Below, one piece after another: positions 8,327 through 16,358 of a stretch of 64,000 nucleotides of DNA (positions within the stretch are counted from its first letter, which is position 1; every line of letters begins with the position of its first letter). Below the pieces are notes generated by a model that did no database searches, was not told the origin of the DNA, and was given only the letters and a program-made list of their open reading frames with translations. The stretch is taken from positions 1-64,000 of IMG/VR virus record IMGVR_UViG_3300028197_001778; one strand, 5' to 3'. The stretch is from a virus. The position numbers were made by a program, and so were the translations under genes.

Positions 8327-8512
8327 ATGAGTAATTTATTTTCTGATTTAAAAGAAGGTGATAAATTTCAAATTCCTGGTAAAGAAATAGTATATGAAAA
8401 AACAAAAGCTGTTAAAATCAGTTGTTGTAAATCACAGAATGCTAGACAATTGAATGATACTACTAAAAAAACTTTTTTTCAACCAGGAACGATTGTAGAG
8501 AAAAATGGCTAA
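8327..8512 (+). CDS. Small conserved-type phage protein between the polymerase halves
   Basis: 61 aa from the ATG at 8327, one base after the polymerase stop; an in-frame ATG at 8312 would overlap it. The sequence has the pattern F-S-D-L-K-E-G-D-K-F near the start, a central K-x-K-A-V-K segment, and F-F-Q-P-G-T-I-V-E near the end. This resembles small beta-rich phage proteins of unknown function. It overlaps the exonuclease gene by 8 nt. Its place between the two polymerase halves hints at an accessory role there, which is inference only. Confidence 0.6.
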   Translation: MSNLFSDLKEGDKFQIPGKEIVYEKTKAVKISCCKSQNARQLNDTTKKTFFQPGTIVEKNG

Positions 8513-9194
8513 TAAACAAAAAATTTGTGTTTTTGACTTAGAAACAGATGGCGTTGATCCTGAAAAATGTGATCCTGTACAAATTGCTGCTCTTATGATT
8601 GATCCTGTAAGTTTGGAAATCATACCAGATTCCGAATTTAATATTAATTGTAAGCCAGCTAAATTAGAAAAAGATAAAGACTATTGCTACGAAGATAGTG
8701 ATGTTTTAGAATTCCATGCAAAAGTAACTGGAAGTTCTAAAGAAAAAGTCTTAGCAAGCTGGAGAGACTATCCCAAACAGTCTGCAAGTTGGAAAATGTT
8801 TATAAGTTATCTAGATAAGTATCATACTAGATCTTCTAGAAAAAATCAATTTTCAGCACCTATTGCGGCAGGATACAATATCAATAGGTTTGATTTAAGG
8901 ATTTTGCAAAGACTTAGCACAAAATATAAAAATGTTAATAAAGAAGGTAATATGAATATTTTTTATCCCAGAGATGTGGTAGATATTATGAATATCCTTT
9001 TTTATTGGTTTGAGTCAAATAATGAATTAGAGAAATACACATTAGATCATTTTAGAGACTATGTGGGTATCTCCAAAGAAGGTGCTCATGATGCACTAAA
9101 AGATGTTCAAGACTCTGCTCAAATTTTGATTAGATTTTTAAAATTACATAGGTCACTCTCTGAGAAAATTAAATTTAGAAATTCATTTACATGA
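8505..9194 (+). CDS. DEDDh 3'-5' exonuclease (DnaQ-like, proofreading candidate)
   Basis: 229 aa. Exo I motif F-D-L-E-T-D-G (Asp11, Glu13), Exo II A-A-G-Y-N-I-N-R-F-D (Asp130) and Exo III H-D-A-L-K-D (His195, Asp200) give the full DEDDh set. This is the fold of the DnaQ epsilon subunit and of the PolC exonuclease domain. The gene sits between the two halves of the alpha subunit and overlaps both neighbours by a few bases, so it is very probably the proofreader of that polymerase. A general phage RNase T/ExoX-like role is less likely given the position. Confidence 0.87.
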   Translation: MANKQKICVFDLETDGVDPEKCDPVQIAALMIDPVSLEIIPDSEFNINCKPAKLEKDKDYCYEDSDVLEFHAKVTGSSKEKVLASWRDYPKQSASWKMFISYLDKYHTRSSRKNQFSAPIAAGYNINRFDLRILQRLSTKYKNVNKEGNMNIFYPRDVVDIMNILFYWFESNNELEKYTLDHFRDYVGISKEGAHDALKDVQDSAQILIRFLKLHRSLSEKIKFRNSFT

Positions 9195-10810
9195 AATATT
9201 ATACCTTTGATTGCGGTTGTAAATTCAAGCTTTTGGACGATAATGAAGACAAAGAAATCCCATCTATTGATTTTTCATTATCTTTAGAAGACCTTAATTT
9301 AGACTGTAAAAAAACTTGGGATCTTATATCTTCTGGAAACACTAAAGGCTGTTTCCAGCTAGAGTCTCGTTTGGGCAGATCAATGGCTAAAAAGTTAAGA
9401 CCTGAAAATATAGAACAGCTTTCTGCATTAATTAGCATTATGCGTCCTGGTTGTTTAGAAGCAATGAGAGACAATAAAAGTGTTAGTAATCATTTTATAG
9501 ACAAGAAGAATGGACAAGAGAGTATTGATTATTTTGATCCATGCTTAGAGTCTGTACTCAAGCCTACATACGGAGAAATGATTTATCAAGAACAAGCAAT
9601 GGAAATTGCAAGAATCATTGCTGGTTTTGACCTCCAAGAGGCAGATGTTTTGAGAAAAGCCATCGGAAAGAAAAAAGTTGACTTGATGGCAGAAGTGAAG
9701 AAATCTTTTTTAAAAGGTGCTAAAAAAACTGCTGTCACTTCTATAGAACACGCAACAGATATTTTCGGATGGATCGAAAAAAGTCAAAGATACAGCTTTA
9801 ATAAAAGTCATGCTATCTCTTACGCATATAACGCCTATCTTTCTGCTTATAGCAAAGCACATTTTCCTAAGATATTTTTTGCTTCTTATCTAAAATATGC
9901 TAAAGATAAAATAGATCCACAACAAGAAGTTAGAGAACTAGTACAAAATGCCACAGAAATGAATATTAAAATCACAGTTCCTGATTTGTTACTTATGAAT
10001 CAAAATTTTTGTATATCCAATGAGAAAATATACTTTGGTTTAACAGACATTAAAAATGTGGGATTATCTGTTTATAAGAAACTTGTAAAACTAAACGAAG
10101 ATTATCCTATTAAAAATCTGTGTTGGACGCAATGTCTTTTTATGATATTAGATAATATAACTTCGACTGCGGCAAAGGCTTTAATTTCTTGTGGAGCATT
10201 AGATATTTATAATAAGTCTAGGACATATATGCTTTTTGAGTATGAGATGATATCAGAATTAACAAAAAAAGAAAAAGAGTATATATGCGGAATTGATTTA
10301 GAAGATTTTGATTTGCTGGGTATCTTAAATATTCTTTTAAAAAAACCTAGATTAAATGTAAATCGTAAAGCGATTATTAATAATTTAATCAGCTCTATAG
10401 AAAATCCTCCCTATTCTTTGGATGATAAAATAGAGTGGATGTGTGATACGGAAAGTGATCTATTAGGTATTAATCTGACGTATTGCAAATTAGATTCATA
10501 TAATATTAGTAATGTCAATACACAATGTAGAGATCTAAAGGGATTGCAGCCGGGTGCAAAAGTTATGATGGCTGCTGAAATAGAAAGTTTTAACATTGTT
10601 AAAATTAAGAAAGGTCCCAATAAAGGAAATGATATGTGTTTTGTAACAGCTACAGACAGTACTGGCTGTTGTGATTCGGTTATCTTTTTTACTGAGCAAT
10701 TAACTCTTTACAGAAATGAGCTTTTGGAAGGAAATATTGTAATTATACAAGGAAAAACCTCTAAAAATGGAGGTTTGGTTGTGGATAAAATTTATAAACC
10801 TAGAGGTTGA
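9191..10810 (+). CDS. dnaE-C: DNA polymerase III alpha subunit, C-terminal half (fingers to OB fold)
   Basis: 539 aa. After a 26-residue leader (Y-T-F-D-C-G-C-K-F) it resumes DnaE sequence: T-W-D-L-I-S-S-G-N-T-K-G-C-F-Q-L-E-S (42-59), I-M-R-P-G (83-87), I-Y-Q-E-Q-A-M-E-I-A (131-140), Y-S-F-N-K-S-H-A (201-208), then a helical region and a C-terminal OB fold (about 449-535). It lacks the palm, which is in the gene at 6457-8325; together the halves total 1161 aa, the size of an intact E. coli-type DnaE. The start overlaps the exonuclease stop (ATGA). A clear beta-clamp-binding peptide was not identified. Confidence 0.92.
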   Translation: MKYYTFDCGCKFKLLDDNEDKEIPSIDFSLSLEDLNLDCKKTWDLISSGNTKGCFQLESRLGRSMAKKLRPENIEQLSALISIMRPGCLEAMRDNKSVSNHFIDKKNGQESIDYFDPCLESVLKPTYGEMIYQEQAMEIARIIAGFDLQEADVLRKAIGKKKVDLMAEVKKSFLKGAKKTAVTSIEHATDIFGWIEKSQRYSFNKSHAISYAYNAYLSAYSKAHFPKIFFASYLKYAKDKIDPQQEVRELVQNATEMNIKITVPDLLLMNQNFCISNEKIYFGLTDIKNVGLSVYKKLVKLNEDYPIKNLCWTQCLFMILDNITSTAAKALISCGALDIYNKSRTYMLFEYEMISELTKKEKEYICGIDLEDFDLLGILNILLKKPRLNVNRKAIINNLISSIENPPYSLDDKIEWMCDTESDLLGINLTYCKLDSYNISNVNTQCRDLKGLQPGAKVMMAAEIESFNIVKIKKGPNKGNDMCFVTATDSTGCCDSVIFFTEQLTLYRNELLEGNIVIIQGKTSKNGGLVVDKIYKPRG

Positions 10811-10834
10811 CATAAAACATCGTAAACCTATAAT
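10807..10834 (+). promoter_or_regulatory. Consensus sigma70-type promoter for ssb
   Basis: TTGACA at 10807-10812 and TATAAT at 10829-10834 are separated by 16 bp; both hexamers match the sigma70 consensus exactly. The -35 box overlaps the stop codon of the polymerase C-half. Transcription would start near 10841 and give a short leader before the ribosome site AGGAG and the ssb ATG at 10877. This suggests strong expression by host RNA polymerase. Confidence 0.85.
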
Positions 10835-10876
10835 AACTGTAGGTTTGGAACTTTTTACCGATTTTAGGAGTTTAAC

Positions 10877-11263
10877 ATGAATATTGTTTTAATTAAAGGG
10901 AATTTAGCAAGAGATCCTATGGTGCGTTCTGTAAAGACAAACAGTGGTAAGGAAACTTCTGTTGTTAATTTTACAATCGCAACATCAAGGGAATATACCA
11001 AGAACAATGGGCAAAAAGATAAAATTAAGTCTTTTATTCCTTGCGAAGCTTGGGATACTGGTGCTGAAATTATTGGCAAGTCTTTCGAAAAGGGAGATCT
11101 TGTGATGGTTGAAGGTTCTATTAGAAATGATAGCTGGGAAAAAGATGGGGTTAAGCACAATACTCTTAAGATCCGTGTAAATAACTTTTCTAAGATCACC
11201 AAGTTGTCAAATACAGAAAAAACAACTAACCCAGAGAATGAAGAAGTTGTTACTTCTTTTTAG
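10877..11263 (+). CDS. ssb: Single-stranded DNA-binding protein
   Basis: 128 aa. The N-terminal OB fold begins M-N-I-V-L-I-K-G-N-L-A-R-D-P, then V-V-N-F-T-I-A-T-S-R and F-I-P-C-E-A-W-D-T, the usual bacterial SSB pattern. The linker is short and the tail ends E-E-V-V-T-S-F: the acidic residues and final Phe keep the logic of the D-D-I-P-F tip that recruits partners, but the sequence differs. It coats single-stranded DNA at phage forks. It is transcribed as a single-gene unit with its own promoter and terminator. An AGGAG ribosome site lies 7 nt before the ATG. Confidence 0.93.
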   Translation: MNIVLIKGNLARDPMVRSVKTNSGKETSVVNFTIATSREYTKNNGQKDKIKSFIPCEAWDTGAEIIGKSFEKGDLVMVEGSIRNDSWEKDGVKHNTLKIRVNNFSKITKLSNTEKTTNPENEEVVTSF

Positions 11264-11286
11264 TATCAAATATCCTTTTAACACTG

Positions 11287-11311
11287 AAGCGGGAGCAATC
11301 CCGCTTTTTTT
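11287..11311 (+). terminator. Intrinsic terminator after ssb
   Basis: An 8-bp stem (AAGCGGGA at 11287-11294 with TCCCGCTT at 11299-11306), loop GCAA, and a run of seven T (11305-11311). This is a textbook rho-independent terminator, 24 nt after the ssb stop. It separates ssb from the glycosyltransferase gene, whose ATG is only 10 nt further on. Confidence 0.9.
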
Positions 11312-11320
11312 ATACGCACT

Positions 11321-12991
11321 ATGAAAAAGAGATTAAAAGTTTTAGTTTGTGGAGAAGCCAGTTTTTTAGATTCTGGTTTCTCTACATATCAATATCAATT
11401 ATTAAATAGACTTAGAAATAATCCAAATATACATGTTGCAGAACTTGCCTGTTATGCTGGAGTTAATGATCCTAGAGACTATAAATGCAACTGGAGATTT
11501 TATCCTAATTCCGTTTCTTCTCAAGACCCTAGAATAAAACTATTCAACAGTAATGGTCAGAATTCTTTTGGTAAATGGAGATTTGATTATTGTCTTTTAG
11601 ATTTTAAGCCAGATGTTGTTATAGACATAAGAGACTATTGGATGAATGGTTTCCAAGAAGTTTCTCCATTAAGAGATTATTACAAATGGGTTTTAATGCC
11701 CACTATAGATTCTGAACCTCAACAAGATAGTTGGATTAGTACATACTGTAATGCAGATGCTATATTTACATATTCTGATTGGGCTAGAGACGTTTTGATG
11801 AAGCAGTCTAATAACAAGATTAATTATATAGACACATGTTCTCCGGGTTTCGATGTTAATTATTTACAAGGTAGAGATTACACTCTAGACGATATAAAAA
11901 CAAAACTTGGATTACCACCCAAATCTATTATATTAGGCACTGTTATGCGTAATCAAAAACGTAAATTATTTGCTGAATTAATTAAAGATTTTAGAGAATT
12001 ATTGGATCGTTTAAAAAAAGAACAACATACGGACTATAATAATATATACCTGTATCTCCATACAAGCTATCCAGATTTTCTTTGTTGGGACATACCATCA
12101 TTACTGCAAGAACATCGGGTCATAAATAAAGTTTTCTTTACTTACTCCTGCAAAGAGTGTGGTCATGTTCAGTCTTTAATGTATTCTGGCTCAAAAACAT
12201 ATTGCAAAGCTTGTCATAAATATTCATCTTCTATGCCGTGCGTTAATAACGGAATTAGTAGAGATTCCTTACAAGACATATATGATGTATTTACTATGTA
12301 CATCCAGTATTCAATATGTGAAGGTTTTGGTATGCCTCAAGTAGAAGCTGCTTCTTGTGGTATCCCTGTCATTACTATGAATTATAGTGCTATGGAAGAT
12401 GTGATAAAAAAACTTAATGCATATAAAGTAGATATATCTTATAAATTTAGAGAACTAGAAACTTTTGCAGATCGTGTGTATCCTGATAGAGAGAATTTAT
12501 TTGAACATGTAAAGAACTTCTTATCTTTAACCCAATTTCAAAAAAATATAAAAAAGTTAAATTTTCAACACAGATGCTATCTTCATTATAAATGGAAAGA
12601 TTCTTTAGATAAGTGGGAGAAATACCTTAATAATTTATACAAATCTGAATATAGATCAGACTATACTCATGCACTAGAGCCTATAGAATATTTAGATAGA
12701 GAATATATAAAAAATATGACAACTAATCTTGATAAGATAAGATTTATACAAAATCATTTGTCTCATTTTAATTTATCAGATAATATTCTTCTTAAGTTTT
12801 TAGATCAATTAAACTCAGGCTATCTGGTAGAGAATGGTATTAATAGAGATTTTTCGTTAGAAAATTTACTAGACATATGTAACTCTTTAATATCGTCAAA
12901 TAACAATGCTAGAGAAATTATGTTAAACCCTAGTCAACTACAAGAACATGACTTTATACAATATGCCATATCGAAAGATACAGATTTATGA
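11321..12991 (+). CDS. Glycosyltransferase, GT-B fold (GT4-like)
   Basis: 556 aa. The C-terminal domain carries C-E-G-F-G-M-P-Q-V-E-A-A-S-C-G-I-P-V-I (about 333-352), the E-x7-E nucleotide-sugar-binding signature of GT4-type retaining glycosyltransferases. The N-terminus starts with a Rossmann strand (L-K-V-L-V-C-G-E-A) and a Gly-rich loop. A zinc-ribbon-like insert C-x2-C...C-x2-C (about 279-299) is unusual for the family. The roughly 180-residue C-terminal extension is helical and not recognised. It is the first gene of an eight-gene cassette linked by short overlaps, and the most recognisable enzyme in it. Confidence 0.83.
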   Translation: MKKRLKVLVCGEASFLDSGFSTYQYQLLNRLRNNPNIHVAELACYAGVNDPRDYKCNWRFYPNSVSSQDPRIKLFNSNGQNSFGKWRFDYCLLDFKPDVVIDIRDYWMNGFQEVSPLRDYYKWVLMPTIDSEPQQDSWISTYCNADAIFTYSDWARDVLMKQSNNKINYIDTCSPGFDVNYLQGRDYTLDDIKTKLGLPPKSIILGTVMRNQKRKLFAELIKDFRELLDRLKKEQHTDYNNIYLYLHTSYPDFLCWDIPSLLQEHRVINKVFFTYSCKECGHVQSLMYSGSKTYCKACHKYSSSMPCVNNGISRDSLQDIYDVFTMYIQYSICEGFGMPQVEAASCGIPVITMNYSAMEDVIKKLNAYKVDISYKFRELETFADRVYPDRENLFEHVKNFLSLTQFQKNIKKLNFQHRCYLHYKWKDSLDKWEKYLNNLYKSEYRSDYTHALEPIEYLDREYIKNMTTNLDKIRFIQNHLSHFNLSDNILLKFLDQLNSGYLVENGINRDFSLENLLDICNSLISSNNNAREIMLNPSQLQEHDFIQYAISKDTDL

Positions 12992-13857
12992 TTTCTAAAG
13001 TTAATGAATATGAAAACAGAATTACGCAAACAATTTATCAAGAAATGCTTATAAAGAATAAAGCTAAAAATATTCTTTTGCAATTTAATAATTTTGAAAA
13101 TATTTATTTATCTGGACTGTATGATCAAAATATAAGCATTCCTGAACTAAACAATCTTATCAAAGAGACAGACATAAGTAAAAAATATAAAGATGTTGAT
13201 AATGTTTTCGTGTTTAATCAATTTGAAAAAAAACTTTTTGCAAATGAAAAAAATGTAAATGTATTACAAATTCCTACACACACAAGCAATGATGTTATTA
13301 CTACAAAATTTAATGCTAGTATTTTTAAAAAATTTGGATATCTATCAAGTTTGATTCAAGACCAACCGATATTAATTGATGTTATATCTTCTTTTTATTA
13401 CTCTACTACTCTGAGACCTAATATTGTTTTACTTTTAATGATTGAAGGAGAGAACTCTGAGGTTGTAAGTTTTAAAAATAATTTGTATAAAGATCTTGGA
13501 ATACCTAAAGAAATTCAAAATAAAATTTTATGGTTCAGTCAAGGTGTCCTAACAGATGATGCGAAAATACAATTTGCAAATTCTATTGATCACTTACTGC
13601 ATTGTAGTATTTATAGTATTGATAACTATTTAATACAGTATTGTTTGGTTAATAATAAAACTATATATTCTCAATATCAATATTTTGATAAAGTTAATTT
13701 GATTGAATCTCATTTGAGATTTGTTTACAACGGTTCTAGTTTAGTTTCTTATCTTTCTCCCAATTTAGACAATCTAATTGAGATATTTGAGACAGATAAA
13801 GTTTCTACCCATAATACTATGAATTATACCAATACAGGAATTATGGAATACGTATGA
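12988..13857 (+). CDS. Uncharacterised protein, possible diverged GT-B glycosyltransferase
   Basis: 289 aa, no confident family. The middle (about residues 140-230) alternates hydrophobic strands and helices: P-N-I-V-L-L-L-M-I, then K-I-L-W-F-S-Q-G-V, then D-H-L-L-H-C-S-I-Y-S-I-D-N. That spacing resembles the C-terminal half of GT4 enzymes, but the E-x7-E signature is missing. It overlaps both neighbours by 4 nt (ATGA). Very AT-rich and Asn/Lys/Ile-rich, like the rest of the cassette. The glycosyltransferase link is inference from context plus weak fold pattern. Confidence 0.55.
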   Translation: MISKVNEYENRITQTIYQEMLIKNKAKNILLQFNNFENIYLSGLYDQNISIPELNNLIKETDISKKYKDVDNVFVFNQFEKKLFANEKNVNVLQIPTHTSNDVITTKFNASIFKKFGYLSSLIQDQPILIDVISSFYYSTTLRPNIVLLLMIEGENSEVVSFKNNLYKDLGIPKEIQNKILWFSQGVLTDDAKIQFANSIDHLLHCSIYSIDNYLIQYCLVNNKTIYSQYQYFDKVNLIESHLRFVYNGSSLVSYLSPNLDNLIEIFETDKVSTHNTMNYTNTGIMEYV

Positions 13858-14633
13858 TAGAAACTTATAATAGACTTTATACTAATCTGGATAAAAAAAT
13901 CTTATATGTCAAACACAATTCTTGTTTTGATTTAATAATGCAAGAGGTATTTCCCGACATGGTTTCTGTTGATTCCGTGGACAAGATTAATCATTATTTT
14001 ACTTTCACTTCTGTTATATATAATAATTTATTTGATTTATCGAATATTGGATTGCAAAATTTTTCATATTGCGAGAATAGTAGTATATGTTTTATTCACG
14101 AGTTTATTTGTGGAGAAAGTAATTTTTCTAATATACAAAAGATACTAAAAGCTAATAATGCAAAAATAGATATCATGAATTGTAATCATAATAACTCTGA
14201 GTACTTACAAGCATACACAAAATACGGAATACCATATCATGATGTTAAAAATGAATCAGATTCTAACAAAATACTTATCATAGGAGATAGAACTCGTCTA
14301 GAAAAAGTTTTAAATTTTTTAAAGAAAAATAAAATAAAATTTGATGTAATTGATAAATTTTCTGAATTTAAAGATTATAATGAATTTTTACAATTTGTGA
14401 AAAAATATAAAGTAGTTTGTTCACATACCAATATAGACCTTTATGTTGCAACATCAACTGGCTGTTCTACTATAGATTTGAATAAGGTTGTTGATGCTCA
14501 AGGTCTTTTACAGGTTCTACTACATTGTTTACAAAATCCTCAAAAATTAGATTCTGAAATTTTATTAAAATTAAATTTTCATATGTTTAAGAAAGACATA
14601 TTAAATGCAAACAATATCAAAACTCTCATGTAA
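13854..14633 (+). CDS. Uncharacterised Rossmann-like protein of the glycan cassette
   Basis: 259 aa, not recognised. A strand-loop-helix unit K-I-L-I-I-G-D-R-T-R-L-E-K-V near residue 140 and a later V-V-C-S-H-T-N-I-D-L-Y-V-A-T-S near 185-200 would suit a GT-B-like half domain, with the latter at the donor-site position. No catalytic signature is visible. It overlaps the previous gene by 4 nt and the next by 29 nt. It is most likely part of the same glycan pathway as its neighbours, but could be a non-enzymatic relic. Confidence 0.5.
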   Translation: MIETYNRLYTNLDKKILYVKHNSCFDLIMQEVFPDMVSVDSVDKINHYFTFTSVIYNNLFDLSNIGLQNFSYCENSSICFIHEFICGESNFSNIQKILKANNAKIDIMNCNHNNSEYLQAYTKYGIPYHDVKNESDSNKILIIGDRTRLEKVLNFLKKNKIKFDVIDKFSEFKDYNEFLQFVKKYKVVCSHTNIDLYVATSTGCSTIDLNKVVDAQGLLQVLLHCLQNPQKLDSEILLKLNFHMFKKDILNANNIKTLM

Positions 14634-14982
14634 GAATATAGAAGATATAAAAGATATTCCTAATTTTTCTTTGATGTGCATACAGCTACAAGACATAGAT
14701 TTTGTGGAAAATAAACAAGAGATTTTAAATATTTTTACCAGAAAGCTCAGAAGAGATGGTGAAATTATTATAGATTTTAAAAATTTTCAACGAATACTAA
14801 ATCTATATATAAACAAAAAAATATCTTATAAAGATATGTTTGAAACAATAAAAGACTTACCTCATCAAACGTCTTACGCTGATATCTTTGATTTTTGCAA
14901 CAATAATCCATCAATACAAATATATAAAGTGATAGAAGAAAAAACTATGGATATTATTTCATTAACAAGAAAGGGTTATTAA
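14605..14982 (+). CDS. Small protein resembling a truncated methyltransferase C-terminus
   Basis: 125 aa. The segment I-L-N-I-F-T-R-K-L-R-R-D-G-E-I-I-I-D (about 41-58) matches the motif following the SAM site in class I methyltransferases (helix, L-R-P-G-G, strand). The SAM-binding motif I is absent because the protein is too short. It may be a remnant or a partner subunit. It overlaps the upstream gene by 29 nt in another frame and is followed directly, without gap, by the next ATG. Confidence 0.45.
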   Translation: MQTISKLSCKNIEDIKDIPNFSLMCIQLQDIDFVENKQEILNIFTRKLRRDGEIIIDFKNFQRILNLYINKKISYKDMFETIKDLPHQTSYADIFDFCNNNPSIQIYKVIEEKTMDIISLTRKGY

Positions 14983-15681
14983 ATGGACACTCAATGTAAT
15001 GAATGTTGTTTTTTAAAAAATAACTCTTGTGACTTAGGTATTCATGACGTTATGCGGGAAAAATTAAAAGAGGAAAAAGGCAAATATACTCTTGTAGATT
15101 TTAAATGTATGTATGGTTTTGGTAAAAAAACTTATGAAGAAAATAAATATCTAATGTCTTATGATGATTTAAAGTCTAGCGTATTAGATAAAAACGAGAT
15201 GACATATGTTTTATACATAGACAAACCTAGTTATGTTTTTAATACAGAAGAGATGTTGGATTACATAGGAGCTATCAAGTACAAACCCGCTGCTTTATGC
15301 GTTGTTTCATATAAACAAGTCTCTAAAAAAACACTAGATGAATTTCAAACGAAATGCGACATTCCTTGGAGAGTCGTATTCCCCCATGTGGAATCTAGTA
15401 AGTATGATACTCTTATAGGGGCTTTTAACACTTATTTAAAATTTAACCCAGATTTGTTTGTTCTGAGAGATTTTTATAATAATTATGAAGAAATTATTAA
15501 TTCTATACATATTGAGCATGTAATGAACGAAACCAAAGAATCAGTAATTTGCTTAAATAATCAAATAGATAATATATACATACCTAAAGAATGTTTTTTT
15601 GCTAACGAGCACAATTGGAAAGATTTAATAAATAAACCCAAACAATACCTTTCTTCAATTACCAGTAAAGTTATTTTATGA
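14983..15681 (+). CDS. Uncharacterised protein with N-terminal cysteine cluster
   Basis: 232 aa. It begins with C-x2-C-C-x6-C (residues 5-16) and a further Cys near 42, which could bind zinc or an Fe-S cluster. The rest has hydrophobic strands such as M-T-Y-V-L-Y-I-D (about 71-78) and A-A-L-C-V-V-S-Y, which would suit a GT-A-like alpha/beta fold, but no D-x-D sugar-nucleotide motif was found. It starts right after the previous stop and overlaps the next gene by 4 nt. Function unknown; cassette context suggests glycan metabolism. Confidence 0.5.
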   Translation: MDTQCNECCFLKNNSCDLGIHDVMREKLKEEKGKYTLVDFKCMYGFGKKTYEENKYLMSYDDLKSSVLDKNEMTYVLYIDKPSYVFNTEEMLDYIGAIKYKPAALCVVSYKQVSKKTLDEFQTKCDIPWRVVFPHVESSKYDTLIGAFNTYLKFNPDLFVLRDFYNNYEEIINSIHIEHVMNETKESVICLNNQIDNIYIPKECFFANEHNWKDLINKPKQYLSSITSKVIL

Positions 15682-16358
15682 TCAATATCACCTGCATGAT
15701 GACAGAAATTACTAAAGGTATGAAGTCAATAGGCCCAAAGTATATCTATAAACACAACAGCAAATCTTTGATAGAGTATCAAATACACTATATTAAAAAA
15801 TATAAATCTAAAATTAATTTGAATTTGATTCTTGGCTTCGGTGCTGATAAAATTAAGAAACAGCTTGAAAAACAAAAAAATATTAAAATTAATTATTTAT
15901 ATAACTCTAATTATTTAAACGAAGAGAGTGGAGGAAACTTTAAGATTGCTATTAAAAACTTTAATAGTAAGAAAGAATCAGGTATGTTAATAATGAACAA
16001 CGGCATATTGGCAAATATTAATTGGGAAAGATATATAAAAAAAAGTACTTTAAATAAAATATTTTACACAGATGAAACGTGTAGAAACTTTAACCTTGGT
16101 TTTGATAACAATGGCGAATATTTGTTTTACGACTTACCCAATACGTGGCTAGAAATAATATATTTAAATAAAAGAACCGTTTTAGAACTACAAGAAAATA
16201 TTCCTGAAGCAATATATGATAACATGTTTTTATTTGAGATTATAAATTTGTTAAAAGAAAAATCACATTTAAATTTTGAAACAATAAAGCTTCCTCATAA
16301 TAAACTTTTTAAATTTAATTCTCCAAAAGACTCAAAATACTTAGCTGAATTTTTATGA
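15678..16358 (+). CDS. Nucleotidyltransferase-like protein (sugar-phosphate NTP transferase fold)
   Basis: 226 aa. The N-terminal order fits the NTP_transferase/MobA fold: a start like M-K-S-I-G-P-K-Y-I-Y, then S-L-I-E-Y-Q-I-H-Y-I-K-K, L-I-L-G-F-G-A-D-K-I-K-K-Q-L, I-N-Y-L-Y-N-S-N-Y and a later L-I-M-N-N-G-I-L strand where family members have the catalytic Asp. The Gly-rich L-A-A-G-x-G-x-R loop is degenerate, and the late Asp is replaced by Asn in N-N-G. It may be a weak or inactive enzyme, or work on an unusual substrate. It would supply an activated sugar for the cassette. Confidence 0.5.
   Translation: MINITCMMTEITKGMKSIGPKYIYKHNSKSLIEYQIHYIKKYKSKINLNLILGFGADKIKKQLEKQKNIKINYLYNSNYLNEESGGNFKIAIKNFNSKKESGMLIMNNGILANINWERYIKKSTLNKIFYTDETCRNFNLGFDNNGEYLFYDLPNTWLEIIYLNKRTVLELQENIPEAIYDNMFLFEIINLLKEKSHLNFETIKLPHNKLFKFNSPKDSKYLAEFL

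Noticed and set aside
6457-10810. Split intein in the DNA polymerase
   Set aside because: Neither the end of the first half nor the start of the second carries intein motifs (no Cys-led N-intein, no H-N end), and the break is not at the F-N-K-S-H site used by the cyanobacterial DnaE intein.
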